Origin: CAZYBU01 sp964645775
GTDB taxonomy: Bacteria; Spirochaetota; UBA4802; UBA5550
NCBI GenBank assembly: GCA_964645775.1
Contig: CAZYBU010000009.1
Coordinates: forward strand, 28,753-92,752
DNA length: 64,000 bases
Direction of reading: 5' to 3'
Position 1 is the first letter of the stretch. Each line of letters opens with the position of its first letter. Made by a program: the position numbers and the translations under genes. The notes beneath the pieces are model-generated. The model was not told where the DNA came from. It worked only from the letters and a program-made list of their open reading frames with translations, and did no database searches. Below, piece after piece: positions 17,872 through 27,103 of this stretch.

Positions 17872-19335
17872 ATGATCGATTCCACAAGGACCGTACAGGA
17901 TTTCAATACTCAGGGAATTACACGGAGCTCTTTCAAGTATCCCTCGGACGATACCCTGAACCAGTTGAACGCCGTCGTGGCGAAGATTCTCTGGCAGGAG
18001 GATTACGCCTTCCTCCTTGATTCAGTCATAACGGTTATGAGGGAACTTATTCTCAACGCCTTCAAGGCAAACGCCAAGAGAGTTTATTTCAGCAAGAACA
18101 ACGCCGACATCACCAATCCGGAAGACTATAAGCGCCTCATGCCGATTTTTCGCAGAGATGTCATCAACAATTATGAAAGCATCCTGCCTGACCTGAACCT
18201 TCACGATTACCGGATCATCGTGGAAATCAAAAAGTCCACGGATGGCATTCTTTTTACTATTGTTAATAATATTGACATCCTAACTGGAGAGAAGGATCGC
18301 ATCGAAGAACGGCTAAGCGTGGCGAGAGAAACGGATAATTTCACGGACGCCTATGACAGGCTCTTCGATGACCATGAAGGGGCGGGTCTCGGTCTTCTCC
18401 TCACGATACTGCTTCTAAAGAATGCCGGTTTCCCCGTGGATCGCTTTATCGTGACCTTTCACCATGGCTTTGTGCGCAGTTCCTTCCTGATTCCATCCCG
18501 GCTCCGTGACAAAACCCTGAAGAGTATCATTAGTGAAAAGGTGAGCAATGAAATAGAAAGCCTCCCAACCTTTCCGGAATCGATCGTCGAGCTTCAAAGG
18601 CTCTGCCAGGAACCGGACATATCCATTGAGGAGGTGGCCCATCACGTTAAGCAGGACCCATCCATCGCTTCCGATGTCCTGAAACTCGCCAACTCCGGAG
18701 GGTTCCTGACAGGGAAGAGGATCGAGACCATTAATGAAGCGATCATGGTCATCGGCCTAAATACCCTCTCCACCCTTCTTATGGCGACAGGAGCAAGGTC
18801 AATTCTTGAAAAAAGATATAATCGATTTGAGCGTATATGGTCCCATTGTCTTAAGACCGGACGGTACGCTCGCAGGCTGGCCGAAATCTTTCATCGTCAC
18901 GAGCTTCCTAACCGGGTATTCCTGGGAGGGATACTCCATGATATCGGCCAGATCGTTCTCCTTTCCATCGATCTGAAGACCGTAAACGTGATCTCCGAGT
19001 TGATAAAAAACAGAAAAATCCGTATTTCGACCATCATCGAAGAGATCGCCGTTGGGATGAGCCACTCCACCATCGGAGGACTCCTGGCCGAGAAATGGAA
19101 CTTCCCCTCCTACCTGATCCAGTCTATCCGCCACCACCACACGCCCCTTCAGGCAGAGACAGGAACCATGGAGGTTGTTTACATAGTTTACCTGGCCAAT
19201 ATGTTCCTCGGTGTGGAGTCTAACAGGTACCAGTACACCTTTTTTGAACCGGAAGTCCTCACCTATTTTGACATTATCGGGACAGAGGGTCTGGAACAGC
19301 TTCACAGACAGCTGAAAAGAGACGAGAGGCGATGA
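17872..19335 (+). CDS. HDOD-domain protein fused to an N-terminal histidine-kinase-like ATPase
   Basis: The 487-aa protein combines two signalling modules. Residues about 50-210 resemble a GHKL ATPase: MRELILNAFKANA looks like the N-box and EGAGLGL like the G2 box, but a clear DxGxG motif is missing. Residues about 225-430 are HDOD (LPTFPESIVELQRL, DPSIASDVLKLANS, GGILHDIGQIVLLS). There is no phosphoacceptor His domain. gagagg lies upstream of the start. It overlaps the DUF115 gene by 4 bp, placing it at the head of an envelope or motility operon. Confidence 0.82.
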   Translation: MIDSTRTVQDFNTQGITRSSFKYPSDDTLNQLNAVVAKILWQEDYAFLLDSVITVMRELILNAFKANAKRVYFSKNNADITNPEDYKRLMPIFRRDVINNYESILPDLNLHDYRIIVEIKKSTDGILFTIVNNIDILTGEKDRIEERLSVARETDNFTDAYDRLFDDHEGAGLGLLLTILLLKNAGFPVDRFIVTFHHGFVRSSFLIPSRLRDKTLKSIISEKVSNEIESLPTFPESIVELQRLCQEPDISIEEVAHHVKQDPSIASDVLKLANSGGFLTGKRIETINEAIMVIGLNTLSTLLMATGARSILEKRYNRFERIWSHCLKTGRYARRLAEIFHRHELPNRVFLGGILHDIGQIVLLSIDLKTVNVISELIKNRKIRISTIIEEIAVGMSHSTIGGLLAEKWNFPSYLIQSIRHHHTPLQAETGTMEVVYIVYLANMFLGVESNRYQYTFFEPEVLTYFDIIGTEGLEQLHRQLKRDERR

Positions 19336-21029
19336 CACGTCCCGGAGAATATGAAATCATGGAATCCCGGTCAGGCCAGGAAAGTCTTATCTACCATGGC
19401 GAAAAGACCATACGGCTTCACTCTCTCTACGATCCCCTTAAGGAGGCGAAACGTAGCGTCGATTCCTTCAGGACGGGACGCTTTTCTCTGCTCATAGTAT
19501 CCGGACTCGCCCGGGGATATCATGTACGGCTTCTCAGAGACCGTTTCCCCCACAAGATGATCCTGGTCCTGGAACGTGACAGGAAAGTTCTTGAAATCGT
19601 AACCGAAAGAGAACCGGATCTTCTGGGCAGGATCACGGTTGCGATCTCAGAGGAGGAGATGCTCTCTTACCTGGATGAAATAGAACCCGGCTCCTTCCGG
19701 GGTATTGCCCATTATGTTCACCGTCCCTCACTCGGGATCGATCCTTCCTTCTATGAAAATCTGTTATCCAGAGCAAAAGGATACATCTCCTCAAGGTTCA
19801 GTGACCTGATGACCCGGTTCGAATTTGAGGAACTCTGGCTCTCGAACATCTTTCGCAACATGGAACGCTGTAAACGGGCAATACCGGTATCAGCCCTTTT
19901 CGGAAAATTCCGCGGCATTCCCGGCGTCATTGTCTCGGCCGGTCCTTCTCTCCGGAAAAACATTGAAAAACTCAAGGATTACCGGGATCGGGCCCTCATC
20001 CTCGCAGTAGATACCGCCTACCGGGCCCTTCTGAAGAGCGGAATACAACCTCACATCGTCATGACCCTCGATGCCCAGAAGCACAGTTACAAACATTTCG
20101 GGGGCACCCTGAACGAGGAGACCCTTCTCTGCGCTGACCTGGTCAGTTATCCTCCCATTATCCGGGACTATCCCGGTCCCCTGGCCCTGAGTACAACAGC
20201 GAAATATTATCAGGACAGAGAAGGAAACGAAAGAAGGGAATCGACACCGGGAACAGAATGGTTCGAGCGGCACATTACTCCACCCGGTGACATACAGTCT
20301 GGAGGTTCCGTCGCCACCAGCGCCTTCGACCTGCTGCTTAACCTGGGTTGCGCTCCCATTATCCTGGCGGGCCAGGACCTGGCCTACACCGGCCGGGAAA
20401 TCCACATGAGCGGCACTCACCACAACGAGACCTGGATACCCACCCTTTCCAGGGTAAAGACCCTGGACGGAATCAATCAGGCCGTCATCCGGAAACGAAA
20501 AATTAAAAGGATAAAGGCCTATGGCGGAGAGGATACCGTTATCGCTGATTTTGTCTTCGATCTCTACCGTCAGTGGTTCGAGGACTCCGCCTCACGGGTC
20601 CCTGTCTCAGTCATAAATGCAACGGAAGGGGGGGGACGACTGAACGGCATCCCGGAGACCCCCCTGGGAAAAGCCCTTTCCCTCTCCGCAATGAGCGATC
20701 CCGGTTCAAAACTCCGGAGTATCGTCCGGAAAACCTCCTCTCTTGTAACCGGTGACCTGAAAAAGGCACTTACACGGTTGCTAAATGAGTTTGAACGGAT
20801 GGAAATGGAAATGGATTTTGATCCGGAGAAGGTCCTGGCCGCACCGGAGGGTCCCCTGTTCAGGCCCTACCTGAGAAAATCCGGATCTCTTTTGGCCAGG
20901 CATCAGGATGCTTCTCCCGAGGATGGAGGTGATGACAAAATCAGGGAAATGGTCTCATCAGAAATCAAGCGAGCTATTAAAGAGATAGGGCCAAAGGCAA
21001 AGAGGCTCCTTGATTCCCTGGAAGAATGA
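19332..21029 (+). CDS. DUF115/Maf-type (MptE-like) protein
   Basis: The 565-aa protein has the DUF115 signature: GVIVSAGPSLRKNIEKLKDYRDRALILAVDTAYRALLKSGIQPH, a Rossmann-like pocket, and later GGSVATSAFDLLLNLGCAPIILAGQDLAYTG. DUF115 proteins include 6-hydroxymethylpterin pyrophosphokinase (archaea) and Maf motility-accessory factors linked to flagellin glycosylation. The neighbours, with no pterin genes, favour a motility or glycan role. It overlaps the HDOD gene by 4 bp. Confidence 0.85.
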   Translation: MTRPGEYEIMESRSGQESLIYHGEKTIRLHSLYDPLKEAKRSVDSFRTGRFSLLIVSGLARGYHVRLLRDRFPHKMILVLERDRKVLEIVTEREPDLLGRITVAISEEEMLSYLDEIEPGSFRGIAHYVHRPSLGIDPSFYENLLSRAKGYISSRFSDLMTRFEFEELWLSNIFRNMERCKRAIPVSALFGKFRGIPGVIVSAGPSLRKNIEKLKDYRDRALILAVDTAYRALLKSGIQPHIVMTLDAQKHSYKHFGGTLNEETLLCADLVSYPPIIRDYPGPLALSTTAKYYQDREGNERRESTPGTEWFERHITPPGDIQSGGSVATSAFDLLLNLGCAPIILAGQDLAYTGREIHMSGTHHNETWIPTLSRVKTLDGINQAVIRKRKIKRIKAYGGEDTVIADFVFDLYRQWFEDSASRVPVSVINATEGGGRLNGIPETPLGKALSLSAMSDPGSKLRSIVRKTSSLVTGDLKKALTRLLNEFERMEMEMDFDPEKVLAAPEGPLFRPYLRKSGSLLARHQDASPEDGGDDKIREMVSSEIKRAIKEIGPKAKRLLDSLEE

Positions 21030-21126
21030 AACCTTTCCGATTTTCATTGATTTCCCTGTCCGCTTTACCGATATTTATACCAACAGGACTTCCGAACCAA
21101 ACCCTTTTATTAAGACAGGTCCCTTT

Positions 21127-21960
21127 ATGAAGGAAATGTTCCATACAATCATACCCGGGATTTCAATTTTTTTCATCTGCCTCATCCCGGTCTTCGGCGC
21201 CCTGGAGAGCAGTATTGACTGGAAGAGGGGACTTCTGATCGGTCGGGAAAAGGCATCGATCCATTTCTCCGAGAAGGGCACGCCGGTAGACAGTGTCTCT
21301 CTACGTCAGACATCCCTGAACCGCGCACGAATGAACGCCTACGACCAGGCCCGTGAAGGGGCCCTGCAGCAGCTTCTGGACCTGTCGCTCGACCTCCCCG
21401 TGGAGAACGGGATACCCCTGAGGGAATACCTGAAAAAGGACAATTCTCTGGTTCCTCGTCTTAACCGAACCATAGATGAATACGCCCGTTTCGTAAATTC
21501 TCCCTCTGATTTCCGTTCCGTGAGTTGCAGGGTCTCCCTGAGGATACAGGATATTATCCCTCTCTTCCCTTTTAGCTACGATAAACGCCCCTTTCCCCTC
21601 CCCGCCGACCTGGCCCTGGAAACGGAATATTCATCTCTGATCATCGACGCCCGGGGACTGAATATTCGTCCCATGCTTTTCCCTGCCGTCCTTAACGAGG
21701 ACGGACGAGAAATATACGGGAAGCAATTTATACGGATAGATAAAGCCCTGGATCACGGAATCGTAACCTACGTGTACAGTGAAAATGAAGCCGACAACCA
21801 CTCTCTCCGCGGAGAACGTCCCTACTTTACGGCCGCCCTGAGGGGAGTGAAAGGGAACCCGGTCATCTCCCACAAGGATGTCCGCAGGATATTCAGCAGT
21901 TCCAGAACCAGGGAACAGTTAAAGAACTGCAGGGTAATCTTTATCATAAACAGGAAATAG
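21127..21960 (+). CDS. exported envelope protein of unknown function
   Basis: With the ATG at 21127 this is 277 aa starting with a signal peptide (HTIIPGISIFFICLIPVFGALES). An ATT-initiated extension to 21010 is less plausible. The mature part begins DWKRGLLIGREKASIHFSEKG, then a helix-rich SLNRARMNAYDQAREGALQQL segment reminiscent of LPP20-type proteins, and a C-terminal LIIDARGLNIRPMLFPAVLNEDGREIY stretch. The gene sits between DUF115 and a single-pass membrane protein. Function unknown. Confidence 0.68.
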   Translation: MKEMFHTIIPGISIFFICLIPVFGALESSIDWKRGLLIGREKASIHFSEKGTPVDSVSLRQTSLNRARMNAYDQAREGALQQLLDLSLDLPVENGIPLREYLKKDNSLVPRLNRTIDEYARFVNSPSDFRSVSCRVSLRIQDIIPLFPFSYDKRPFPLPADLALETEYSSLIIDARGLNIRPMLFPAVLNEDGREIYGKQFIRIDKALDHGIVTYVYSENEADNHSLRGERPYFTAALRGVKGNPVISHKDVRRIFSSSRTREQLKNCRVIFIINRK

Positions 21961-21961
21961 A

Positions 21962-22627
21962 ATGAATCCAATAACGGATATCCTTATTAAAGTACTCAAG
22001 GGGATCAACGATCTCATTAACCGGCTGGATCGCCAGTCCGTGGATGCCATACGGAAGTCTTACATTTTTCTGATCTTCCTTATAGCCGTGACCCTGGGCA
22101 TTGTCGCCTGGAACACAGGGAAGAAGAAGGCCACTATCGATTCTCCCCCAATAGCCGAGGTTACCAATGATGTCTTCCAGACAGACATCAAACGTGAACG
22201 TCCATCCTCTATTGAAGGAATCTTTGAAAGCGAGGTTCGCCTCATATCCCCTGATAAGGGGGAGAGAGAAAAGCTTGCTCTTCCCGCGAGGGAGAAGATT
22301 GAACCGGATGTGGAGATGGGAATAGTAGACATTTCACCCGGCAAAGAGAGAAGCGGAGAAAGAACCGTGAGGCAGGACACGTTACTCTATGAAGAAAGTC
22401 GATCAAGGGAGAGAGAGGAACCCGATGTAAGGCCTCTTCCCTCCAGGGAAATCACGGACGAAGAATCTCCCATCGAGGAGAACAGGTCGGGTATCAGAAA
22501 CCGTGATGAGGGAACGGACCGAAAACAGCAGACCGATAAATCGAAAGAGAACAGGTCCCGGGTCATCCGTAGCCGGGAACCGGACACATCACCCATCGAC
22601 AGCGATACCATCATAATTCGGGAGTAG
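21962..22627 (+). CDS. single-pass membrane protein with long charged tail
   Basis: The 221-aa protein has one hydrophobic helix (SYIFLIFLIAVTLGIVAW, about residues 33-50). Its ~170-residue tail is rich in Arg, Glu and Asp and predicted to be disordered. No domain is recognised. It starts 1 bp after the previous stop, so it is cotranscribed. It may be an envelope linker or scaffold. Confidence 0.6.
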   Translation: MNPITDILIKVLKGINDLINRLDRQSVDAIRKSYIFLIFLIAVTLGIVAWNTGKKKATIDSPPIAEVTNDVFQTDIKRERPSSIEGIFESEVRLISPDKGEREKLALPAREKIEPDVEMGIVDISPGKERSGERTVRQDTLLYEESRSREREEPDVRPLPSREITDEESPIEENRSGIRNRDEGTDRKQQTDKSKENRSRVIRSREPDTSPIDSDTIIIRE

Positions 22628-22629
22628 AC

Positions 22630-23493
22630 ATGAGATTATCCGTCATAGTTCATATAACCATTCTCCTGCTCCTTCCTCTGACTCTTCTCCATGCCAGGGA
22701 CTACAAGAAAACAGAGGAGATAATTAATAGCATACTCGACGGCTCAAATGACGGTAACGTAGAACGTCCAGTAAAAGAACGTGACTCCCGTGATTTGGAG
22801 AAGGGAATCGATGAGAAAAATGATGGAGAAGGAACAAGGGGACCAGAAGAGGTTACGAAGGACCAGGTTCTTCTGCGAACCGGTATAGATCTCTACAATA
22901 GCTCACTCTATGACAACGCCCGACAGGCGTTCCAGGAGCTCCTTGAAGCCTACCCTTCCAGCCAGTTCAGAGACAATGCTCACGTGTGGCTTGGAAAGAT
23001 TGCCATGAGGCAGAACCGTTACCGGGAGGCGCGCCAGAATTTCGGCCGGGTACCGGAACAATCGGGAGAATACCCATCCGCCCAGTATCACACGGCTGAA
23101 ACCCTTGCCAGGGCCGGGCAGCTCATTGAAGCCATAGGTCTTTACCGCCTGGTTGCGTCACGGTTTCCAAATCACGAGCTTGCGGACAACGCTCTTCTTT
23201 CCACAGGCCGTCTGTACCAGAGGCAGAAAAAGGGTAACCAGTCACTCATGGCATTACTGCAACTGATCAGATATTACGGTGACCGGGAAACCGTTGATGA
23301 CGCCTACTACCTCCTGGGCCGCCTTTTCGAAAGTGACCCTCACCTGAAAGACCTGGAACGGGCCCGACGCTTCTACCATATTTTCATTAGAAAAGCCGAC
23401 CGTGGAGAGCCCCATTTTACATCCTCCCCTTTACTGCCAAGAGTCCGCCGTGACCTTAGACACCTTGAGAGCACACACTTCATGATCGACTGA
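22630..23493 (+). CDS. periplasmic TPR protein (BamD/CpoB-like)
   Basis: The 287-aa protein has a signal peptide (SVIVHITILLLLPLTLLHA), a charged linker, then TPR-like helices from about residue 80. LYDNARQAFQELLEAYPSSQFRDNAHVWLGKIAM and LIEAIGLYRLVASRFPNHELADNALLSTGRLY are the repeat pattern of outer-membrane assembly or coordination TPR lipoproteins. It is the last gene of the HDOD-DUF115 run, 2 bp after the previous stop. Confidence 0.75.
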   Translation: MRLSVIVHITILLLLPLTLLHARDYKKTEEIINSILDGSNDGNVERPVKERDSRDLEKGIDEKNDGEGTRGPEEVTKDQVLLRTGIDLYNSSLYDNARQAFQELLEAYPSSQFRDNAHVWLGKIAMRQNRYREARQNFGRVPEQSGEYPSAQYHTAETLARAGQLIEAIGLYRLVASRFPNHELADNALLSTGRLYQRQKKGNQSLMALLQLIRYYGDRETVDDAYYLLGRLFESDPHLKDLERARRFYHIFIRKADRGEPHFTSSPLLPRVRRDLRHLESTHFMID

Positions 23494-23510
23494 TCGGTCT
23501 TTAATTTTTC

Positions 23511-23544
23511 TTGACATATTAGGTAAGGCTAATTAACTTAACCT
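23511..23544 (+). promoter_or_regulatory. promoter with DtxR-type metal box
   Basis: A TTGACA at 23511 is followed by ttaggtaaggctaattaa (23519-23536), close to the classical DtxR/IdeR box TTAGGTTAGSCTAACCTAA. A flanking inverted repeat, aggtaag with cttaacct (23521-23527 and 23537-23544), overlaps where the -10 should be, although the -10 itself is weak. It lies just upstream of the DtxR-family gene and suggests autoregulation by iron or manganese. Confidence 0.6.
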
Positions 23545-23568
23545 CACATTAACTGGATGAGGTCGGCC

Positions 23569-24033
23569 ATGTCACAGAAAAGAATCGAGAGCAGGTACGC
23601 AGATACCGGGTTAACCTCTCATATGGAAGACTACCTTGAAACCATCTATATCCTCTCCATGAAGAACAGGGTAGTCAGAGTTAAAGATATTGCGCGTCAT
23701 CTTGAGATCAAGATGCCCAGCGTAACGGCGGCCCTGAATAAGCTTCGCCAGAACGACCTGATCGATTACGAAAAATACGGTTTCATTGAGCTGACCGAAG
23801 AGGGCAAAAAGCTGGCGAATCAGGTTTATGACCGTCACAACTGTCTCTCGAGTTTCTTTGAGGAGGTCCTGAATCTGGACTGCACCAACGCGGAGAACGT
23901 CGCCTGCCGGGTGGAACATGCCCTAACTCCTGACAGTTGCGTCCGACTTCACAACTTTCTCGAATTCTTCCATGCCGAGGAGAAGGCCGGGGAACCGTGG
24001 ATAGAACGCCTGCGGAACGTCATAAACGGCTGA
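23569..24033 (+). CDS. DtxR-family metal-dependent transcriptional regulator
   Basis: The 154-aa protein is the short two-domain form (no SH3 domain). The winged helix matches DtxR/MntR: MEDYLETIYILS, IARHLEIKMPSVTAALNKLRQNDLIDYEKYGFIELTEEG. The dimerisation/metal part includes FFEEVLNLDCTNAENVACRVEHALTPD with a Glu-Cys-Glu/His set typical of the primary site. gaggt lies 5 nt before this ATG; another in-frame ATG at 23557 is possible. It is monocistronic and ends at a hairpin terminator. Confidence 0.9.
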   Translation: MSQKRIESRYADTGLTSHMEDYLETIYILSMKNRVVRVKDIARHLEIKMPSVTAALNKLRQNDLIDYEKYGFIELTEEGKKLANQVYDRHNCLSSFFEEVLNLDCTNAENVACRVEHALTPDSCVRLHNFLEFFHAEEKAGEPWIERLRNVING

Positions 24034-24069
24034 CACTCTCCCTTCAAAGAGACGTCTTCATGACAAAAT

Positions 24070-24101
24070 AAACACCCGGCGAACCAGGTGTTTATCAGTT
24101 T
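24070..24101. terminator. bidirectional terminator between dtxR-type gene and fusA
   Basis: The stem aaacacc/ggtgttt (24070-24076 and 24087-24093) extends inward with one mismatch around a cgaa-type loop. T-rich sequence follows on the plus strand, and an A-rich stretch precedes it, so it can also end fusA transcripts on the minus strand. Confidence 0.6.
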
Positions 24102-24136
24102 TCTTCATAATATTCTAAACACTGAGGGTATCAGGT

Positions 24137-26209
24137 TTAACCGCTGTTTTTCTTCTCTTCCAGTCTCTTCAGAATCTTTTCCTGGGTGTCTTTGTTCACC
24201 GGATCATAACTGCTGAATTCCATGGAATAGTTGGCCCTTCCGCTGGAGATGCTTCGAAGGTTGGTCGCGTACCCGAACATCTCCGCAAGGGGGACATAGC
24301 CGTTTACCTTCTGAGAACCCTTCCGGTAGCGCCGCATCGATTCGATCCTTCCCCGTCTTTTATTCAGGTCACCTACCACGTCTCCCACGTAATCATCCGG
24401 CGTGTTGACCTCAATCTTCATCATCGGTTCAAGCAGGATGGGCCCTGACTTCATAAACACGTCCTTGAACGCGACAGCCGAACAGGTGCGGAAGGCCATG
24501 TCAGAGGAATCTACGGGGTGAAAACTCCCATCCAGGAGGACAACCCGTATATCCTGGACAGGGAACCCGGCGAGAATACCTTCATCCATGGCAGAGACGA
24601 CACCCTTTTCAACAGAAGGGATAAACTCGGCCGGGATGGCCCCGCCCTTGATATGATCCACAAACTCAAAACCTTTACCTTCGTTCGGCTCAATTCGCAT
24701 GACCACGTGCGCGTACTGTCCCTTACCGCCGGTCTGTTTGACATGCTTGTAGTCCTTCTCGGTTTCCTCGGTAATGGTCTCCCTGTAGGCAACGGAAGGT
24801 TCGCCGATAACGGCTTCAACTCCGAACTCATGCTTTAGCCGGTCTATAATGATCTCCAGGTGAAGCTCTCCCATACCGGCAATGACCGTTTCATTGGTCT
24901 CCTCATCATATCTGATACCGAATGAAGGGTCCTCCATGGCCAGTTTCCTCAGAGCGTCCCCCAGCTTCTCTTCCTCCTTCTTTGTGGGAGGTTTCACGGA
25001 AAGCTCGATAACAGGGGGCGGAATAAAGATATTTTCCAGGAAGAGGGGATTCTTCTGATCGCAGAGGGTGTCACCGGTCTTGGTATACTTCATTCCGATA
25101 AGGGCTACGATCTGTCCGGGTCCGGCTTCGGAGACCTCTTCCCGTTCCTTTGCGTGGATCCTCAGGATCCTTCCGATTCTTTCCGGTTTATCCTTGGTGC
25201 TGTTCTGAACCTGGATGCCGCTTTTAAGAACGCCGGAATAGATGCGAATAAAGGTCTGCTGTCCCACATAGGGATCATGTATCAGTTTGAACGCCAGGGC
25301 CGCGAATGGATCACTAACGCTCGGATGACGGGTATGGGTCTTCTCCGGGTCATTGACATCCTGCCCCACAATGGCCCCCACGTCGAGGGGAGAGGGAAGA
25401 TAATCCACAACAGCGTCCAGAAGAAGCTGTACACCCTTGTTTTTATAGGCAGAACCGCAGAAAACCGGAGTAATGTTCATACTGATGGTCGCTCGACGTG
25501 CCGCCCTTTTCAGCAACTCCTCCGGAACCTCTTCCTCGTTCAGAAAAAGCTCCATAACCTCTTCGTCGAAATCTGCCAGTTTTTCAACCAGCAAGAGGCG
25601 GGCCTCCTGGACCTTTTCCTTATACTCATCCGGAACATCGCTGATATTCTGCTCAAAGTTTTCATAAACAATGGCTTTCTGGCGTATGAGGTCGATACTG
25701 CCCTGGAAGTCTTCTTCCACCCCGATGGGCACCTGGAAGGGGACAGCGTTGGCGTCGAGCATCTCATTCATCTGCTTAACTACGTCAAAGAAATCTGCCC
25801 CAATTCTGTCCATTTTATTCACGAAAGCAAGCCTGGGGACATGATACCTGTCCGCCTGGTTCCAGACGGTCTCACTCTGGGGCTCCACACCCGCAACAGC
25901 GCAGAAGAGACCTACCATTCCGTCGATGACGCGGAGAGAACGTTCCACTTCTATTGTGAAGTCTACGTGTCCCGGTGTATCAATAATATTAACACGGTGA
26001 TCCTGCCAGTCACTTGTAATGGCGGCGGAGGCTATGGTAATTCCTCGCTCCTGTTCCTGTTTCATGAAATCCATGGTCGCTTCACCGTCATGGACCTCAC
26101 CCAGCTTACGGGTCAGGCCGGTGAAGAAGAGGATACGTTCCGTCATGGTCGTCTTTCCGGCATCGATGTGAGCGGCGATACCTATATTGCGGATCTTCTG
26201 TTGAGACAT
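24137..26209 (-). CDS. fusA: translation elongation factor G
   Basis: EF-G is the GTPase that drives ribosomal translocation. It is 690 aa, full length. The P-loop AHIDAGKTT, switch II DTPGHVDF, NKMD, and GERGITI-type QERGITIASAA switch I region are all intact, as are domains II-V (GKGQYAHVVMRIEP, FKDVFMKSGPILLEPMMKIEV). It is not in the usual str operon with rpsL/rpsG/tufA, so the gene stands alone here, as in some lineages. Confidence 0.97.
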   Translation of the reverse strand: MSQQKIRNIGIAAHIDAGKTTMTERILFFTGLTRKLGEVHDGEATMDFMKQEQERGITIASAAITSDWQDHRVNIIDTPGHVDFTIEVERSLRVIDGMVGLFCAVAGVEPQSETVWNQADRYHVPRLAFVNKMDRIGADFFDVVKQMNEMLDANAVPFQVPIGVEEDFQGSIDLIRQKAIVYENFEQNISDVPDEYKEKVQEARLLLVEKLADFDEEVMELFLNEEEVPEELLKRAARRATISMNITPVFCGSAYKNKGVQLLLDAVVDYLPSPLDVGAIVGQDVNDPEKTHTRHPSVSDPFAALAFKLIHDPYVGQQTFIRIYSGVLKSGIQVQNSTKDKPERIGRILRIHAKEREEVSEAGPGQIVALIGMKYTKTGDTLCDQKNPLFLENIFIPPPVIELSVKPPTKKEEEKLGDALRKLAMEDPSFGIRYDEETNETVIAGMGELHLEIIIDRLKHEFGVEAVIGEPSVAYRETITEETEKDYKHVKQTGGKGQYAHVVMRIEPNEGKGFEFVDHIKGGAIPAEFIPSVEKGVVSAMDEGILAGFPVQDIRVVLLDGSFHPVDSSDMAFRTCSAVAFKDVFMKSGPILLEPMMKIEVNTPDDYVGDVVGDLNKRRGRIESMRRYRKGSQKVNGYVPLAEMFGYATNLRSISSGRANYSMEFSSYDPVNKDTQEKILKRLEEKKNSG

Positions 26210-26376
26210 ACTGTAATACTCCTGTGCAGATTGTTCTGTATAATGCTATTGTTAGACTTTATGCAATCTCAGCCGTATCACGTCAGAGCGGTGCTAACTA
26301 ACCTTTCAGATGAGTTGCGGATAGATAGGGCATACTTTTATCAGCAGGTGTTTTGTCAATATTATTTCAGGATTGA

Positions 26377-26396
26377 GAAATCCGTCTTTGGATTTC
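26377..26396 (-). other. short hairpin downstream of TPR gene
   Basis: The perfect inverted repeat gaaatcc/ggatttc (26377-26383, 26390-26396) has a 6-nt loop. It lies 23 bp after the stop of the TPR gene and upstream of fusA. No T-run follows on the minus strand, so it may be an RNA processing or weak termination element rather than a terminator. Confidence 0.3.
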
Positions 26397-26418
26397 AGGG
26401 TCCCGGAGCAGAATAAAT

Positions 26419-26940
26419 TTACATTCCATTAACAGGCTCATTGCCCCTTTCATCTGCGAGTATATTAAGAAGGTCAAGCTGGAGGGAAGCCTGCCGGGCA
26501 AAGGATGTTTCGGAATGATGCTCCACGATCGCATGGAAGACCTCCCGGGCCTTTTTTCGGTATCCCATCTTCTGGTAGCATATACCCATATTGTAAAAGC
26601 CTTCCACTCCCTCTTCTGTGTCTCCGAACTCTTCGTACATCCTGCGGTAGACCTTTACCGCCTGCTGGTAATCAAAGTTCTCCACGCGGACACGGGCTAT
26701 CTCCCGGTATGCCTCGTACCGGTGGTTTCCGTTGTAATATATCTCAAGGTACTCCTGAAGAATCAGCACCCCCTTCTCCTGACGCCCCAGTCGAATCAGA
26801 TGCATGCCATTTTCAAATTTGCCGTCATCCTCAAGCTGTTTCAGGGTTTTCTTCTCCTTCTCGACATCCCCGGCATCCCCCTGGGAATAGAGAGGAAAAG
26901 CAAAAAAGATAATGACGATTAGCAACGTAAACGGTCTCAT
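26419..26940 (-). CDS. exported TPR protein
   Basis: With the ATG at 26940 (aggagg 4 nt upstream in transcript orientation) this is 173 aa with a signal peptide (TLLIVIIFFAFPLYSQG). Tandem helices such as YREIARVRVENFDYQQAVKVYRRMYEEFGDTEEGVEGFYNMGICYQKMGYRKKAREVF form TPRs. It is likely a periplasmic assembly or scaffold factor. It lies upstream of fusA in the same direction. Confidence 0.75.
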   Translation of the reverse strand: MRPFTLLIVIIFFAFPLYSQGDAGDVEKEKKTLKQLEDDGKFENGMHLIRLGRQEKGVLILQEYLEIYYNGNHRYEAYREIARVRVENFDYQQAVKVYRRMYEEFGDTEEGVEGFYNMGICYQKMGYRKKAREVFHAIVEHHSETSFARQASLQLDLLNILADERGNEPVNGM

Positions 26941-27103
26941 GGCTCCTCCTGTGTTTATTATCGTCCCGGGTGCAGCCCGCTGAAGCAAATTATTATGTCT
27001 CCTGAAAAAATCTTGCCATATCCGCCTCTACCGTAAGGATATGTTTTTCAGGCAAAATCCGTACCGGACCCCCAAAAATAGTGACCCGGATATACATTGA
27101 TCC

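Noticed and set aside
21010..21126. Upstream extension of the exported protein from an ATT codon
   Set aside because: It would precede a clear signal peptide; ATG 21127 is the better start.
26331..26359. fusA promoter with TTGACA on the minus strand
   Set aside because: The -35 is present but any -10 at 16-18 bp spacing matches poorly, so I did not list it.
25154..26416. Long plus-strand frame opposite fusA
   Set aside because: It is the antisense shadow of a complete EF-G gene.
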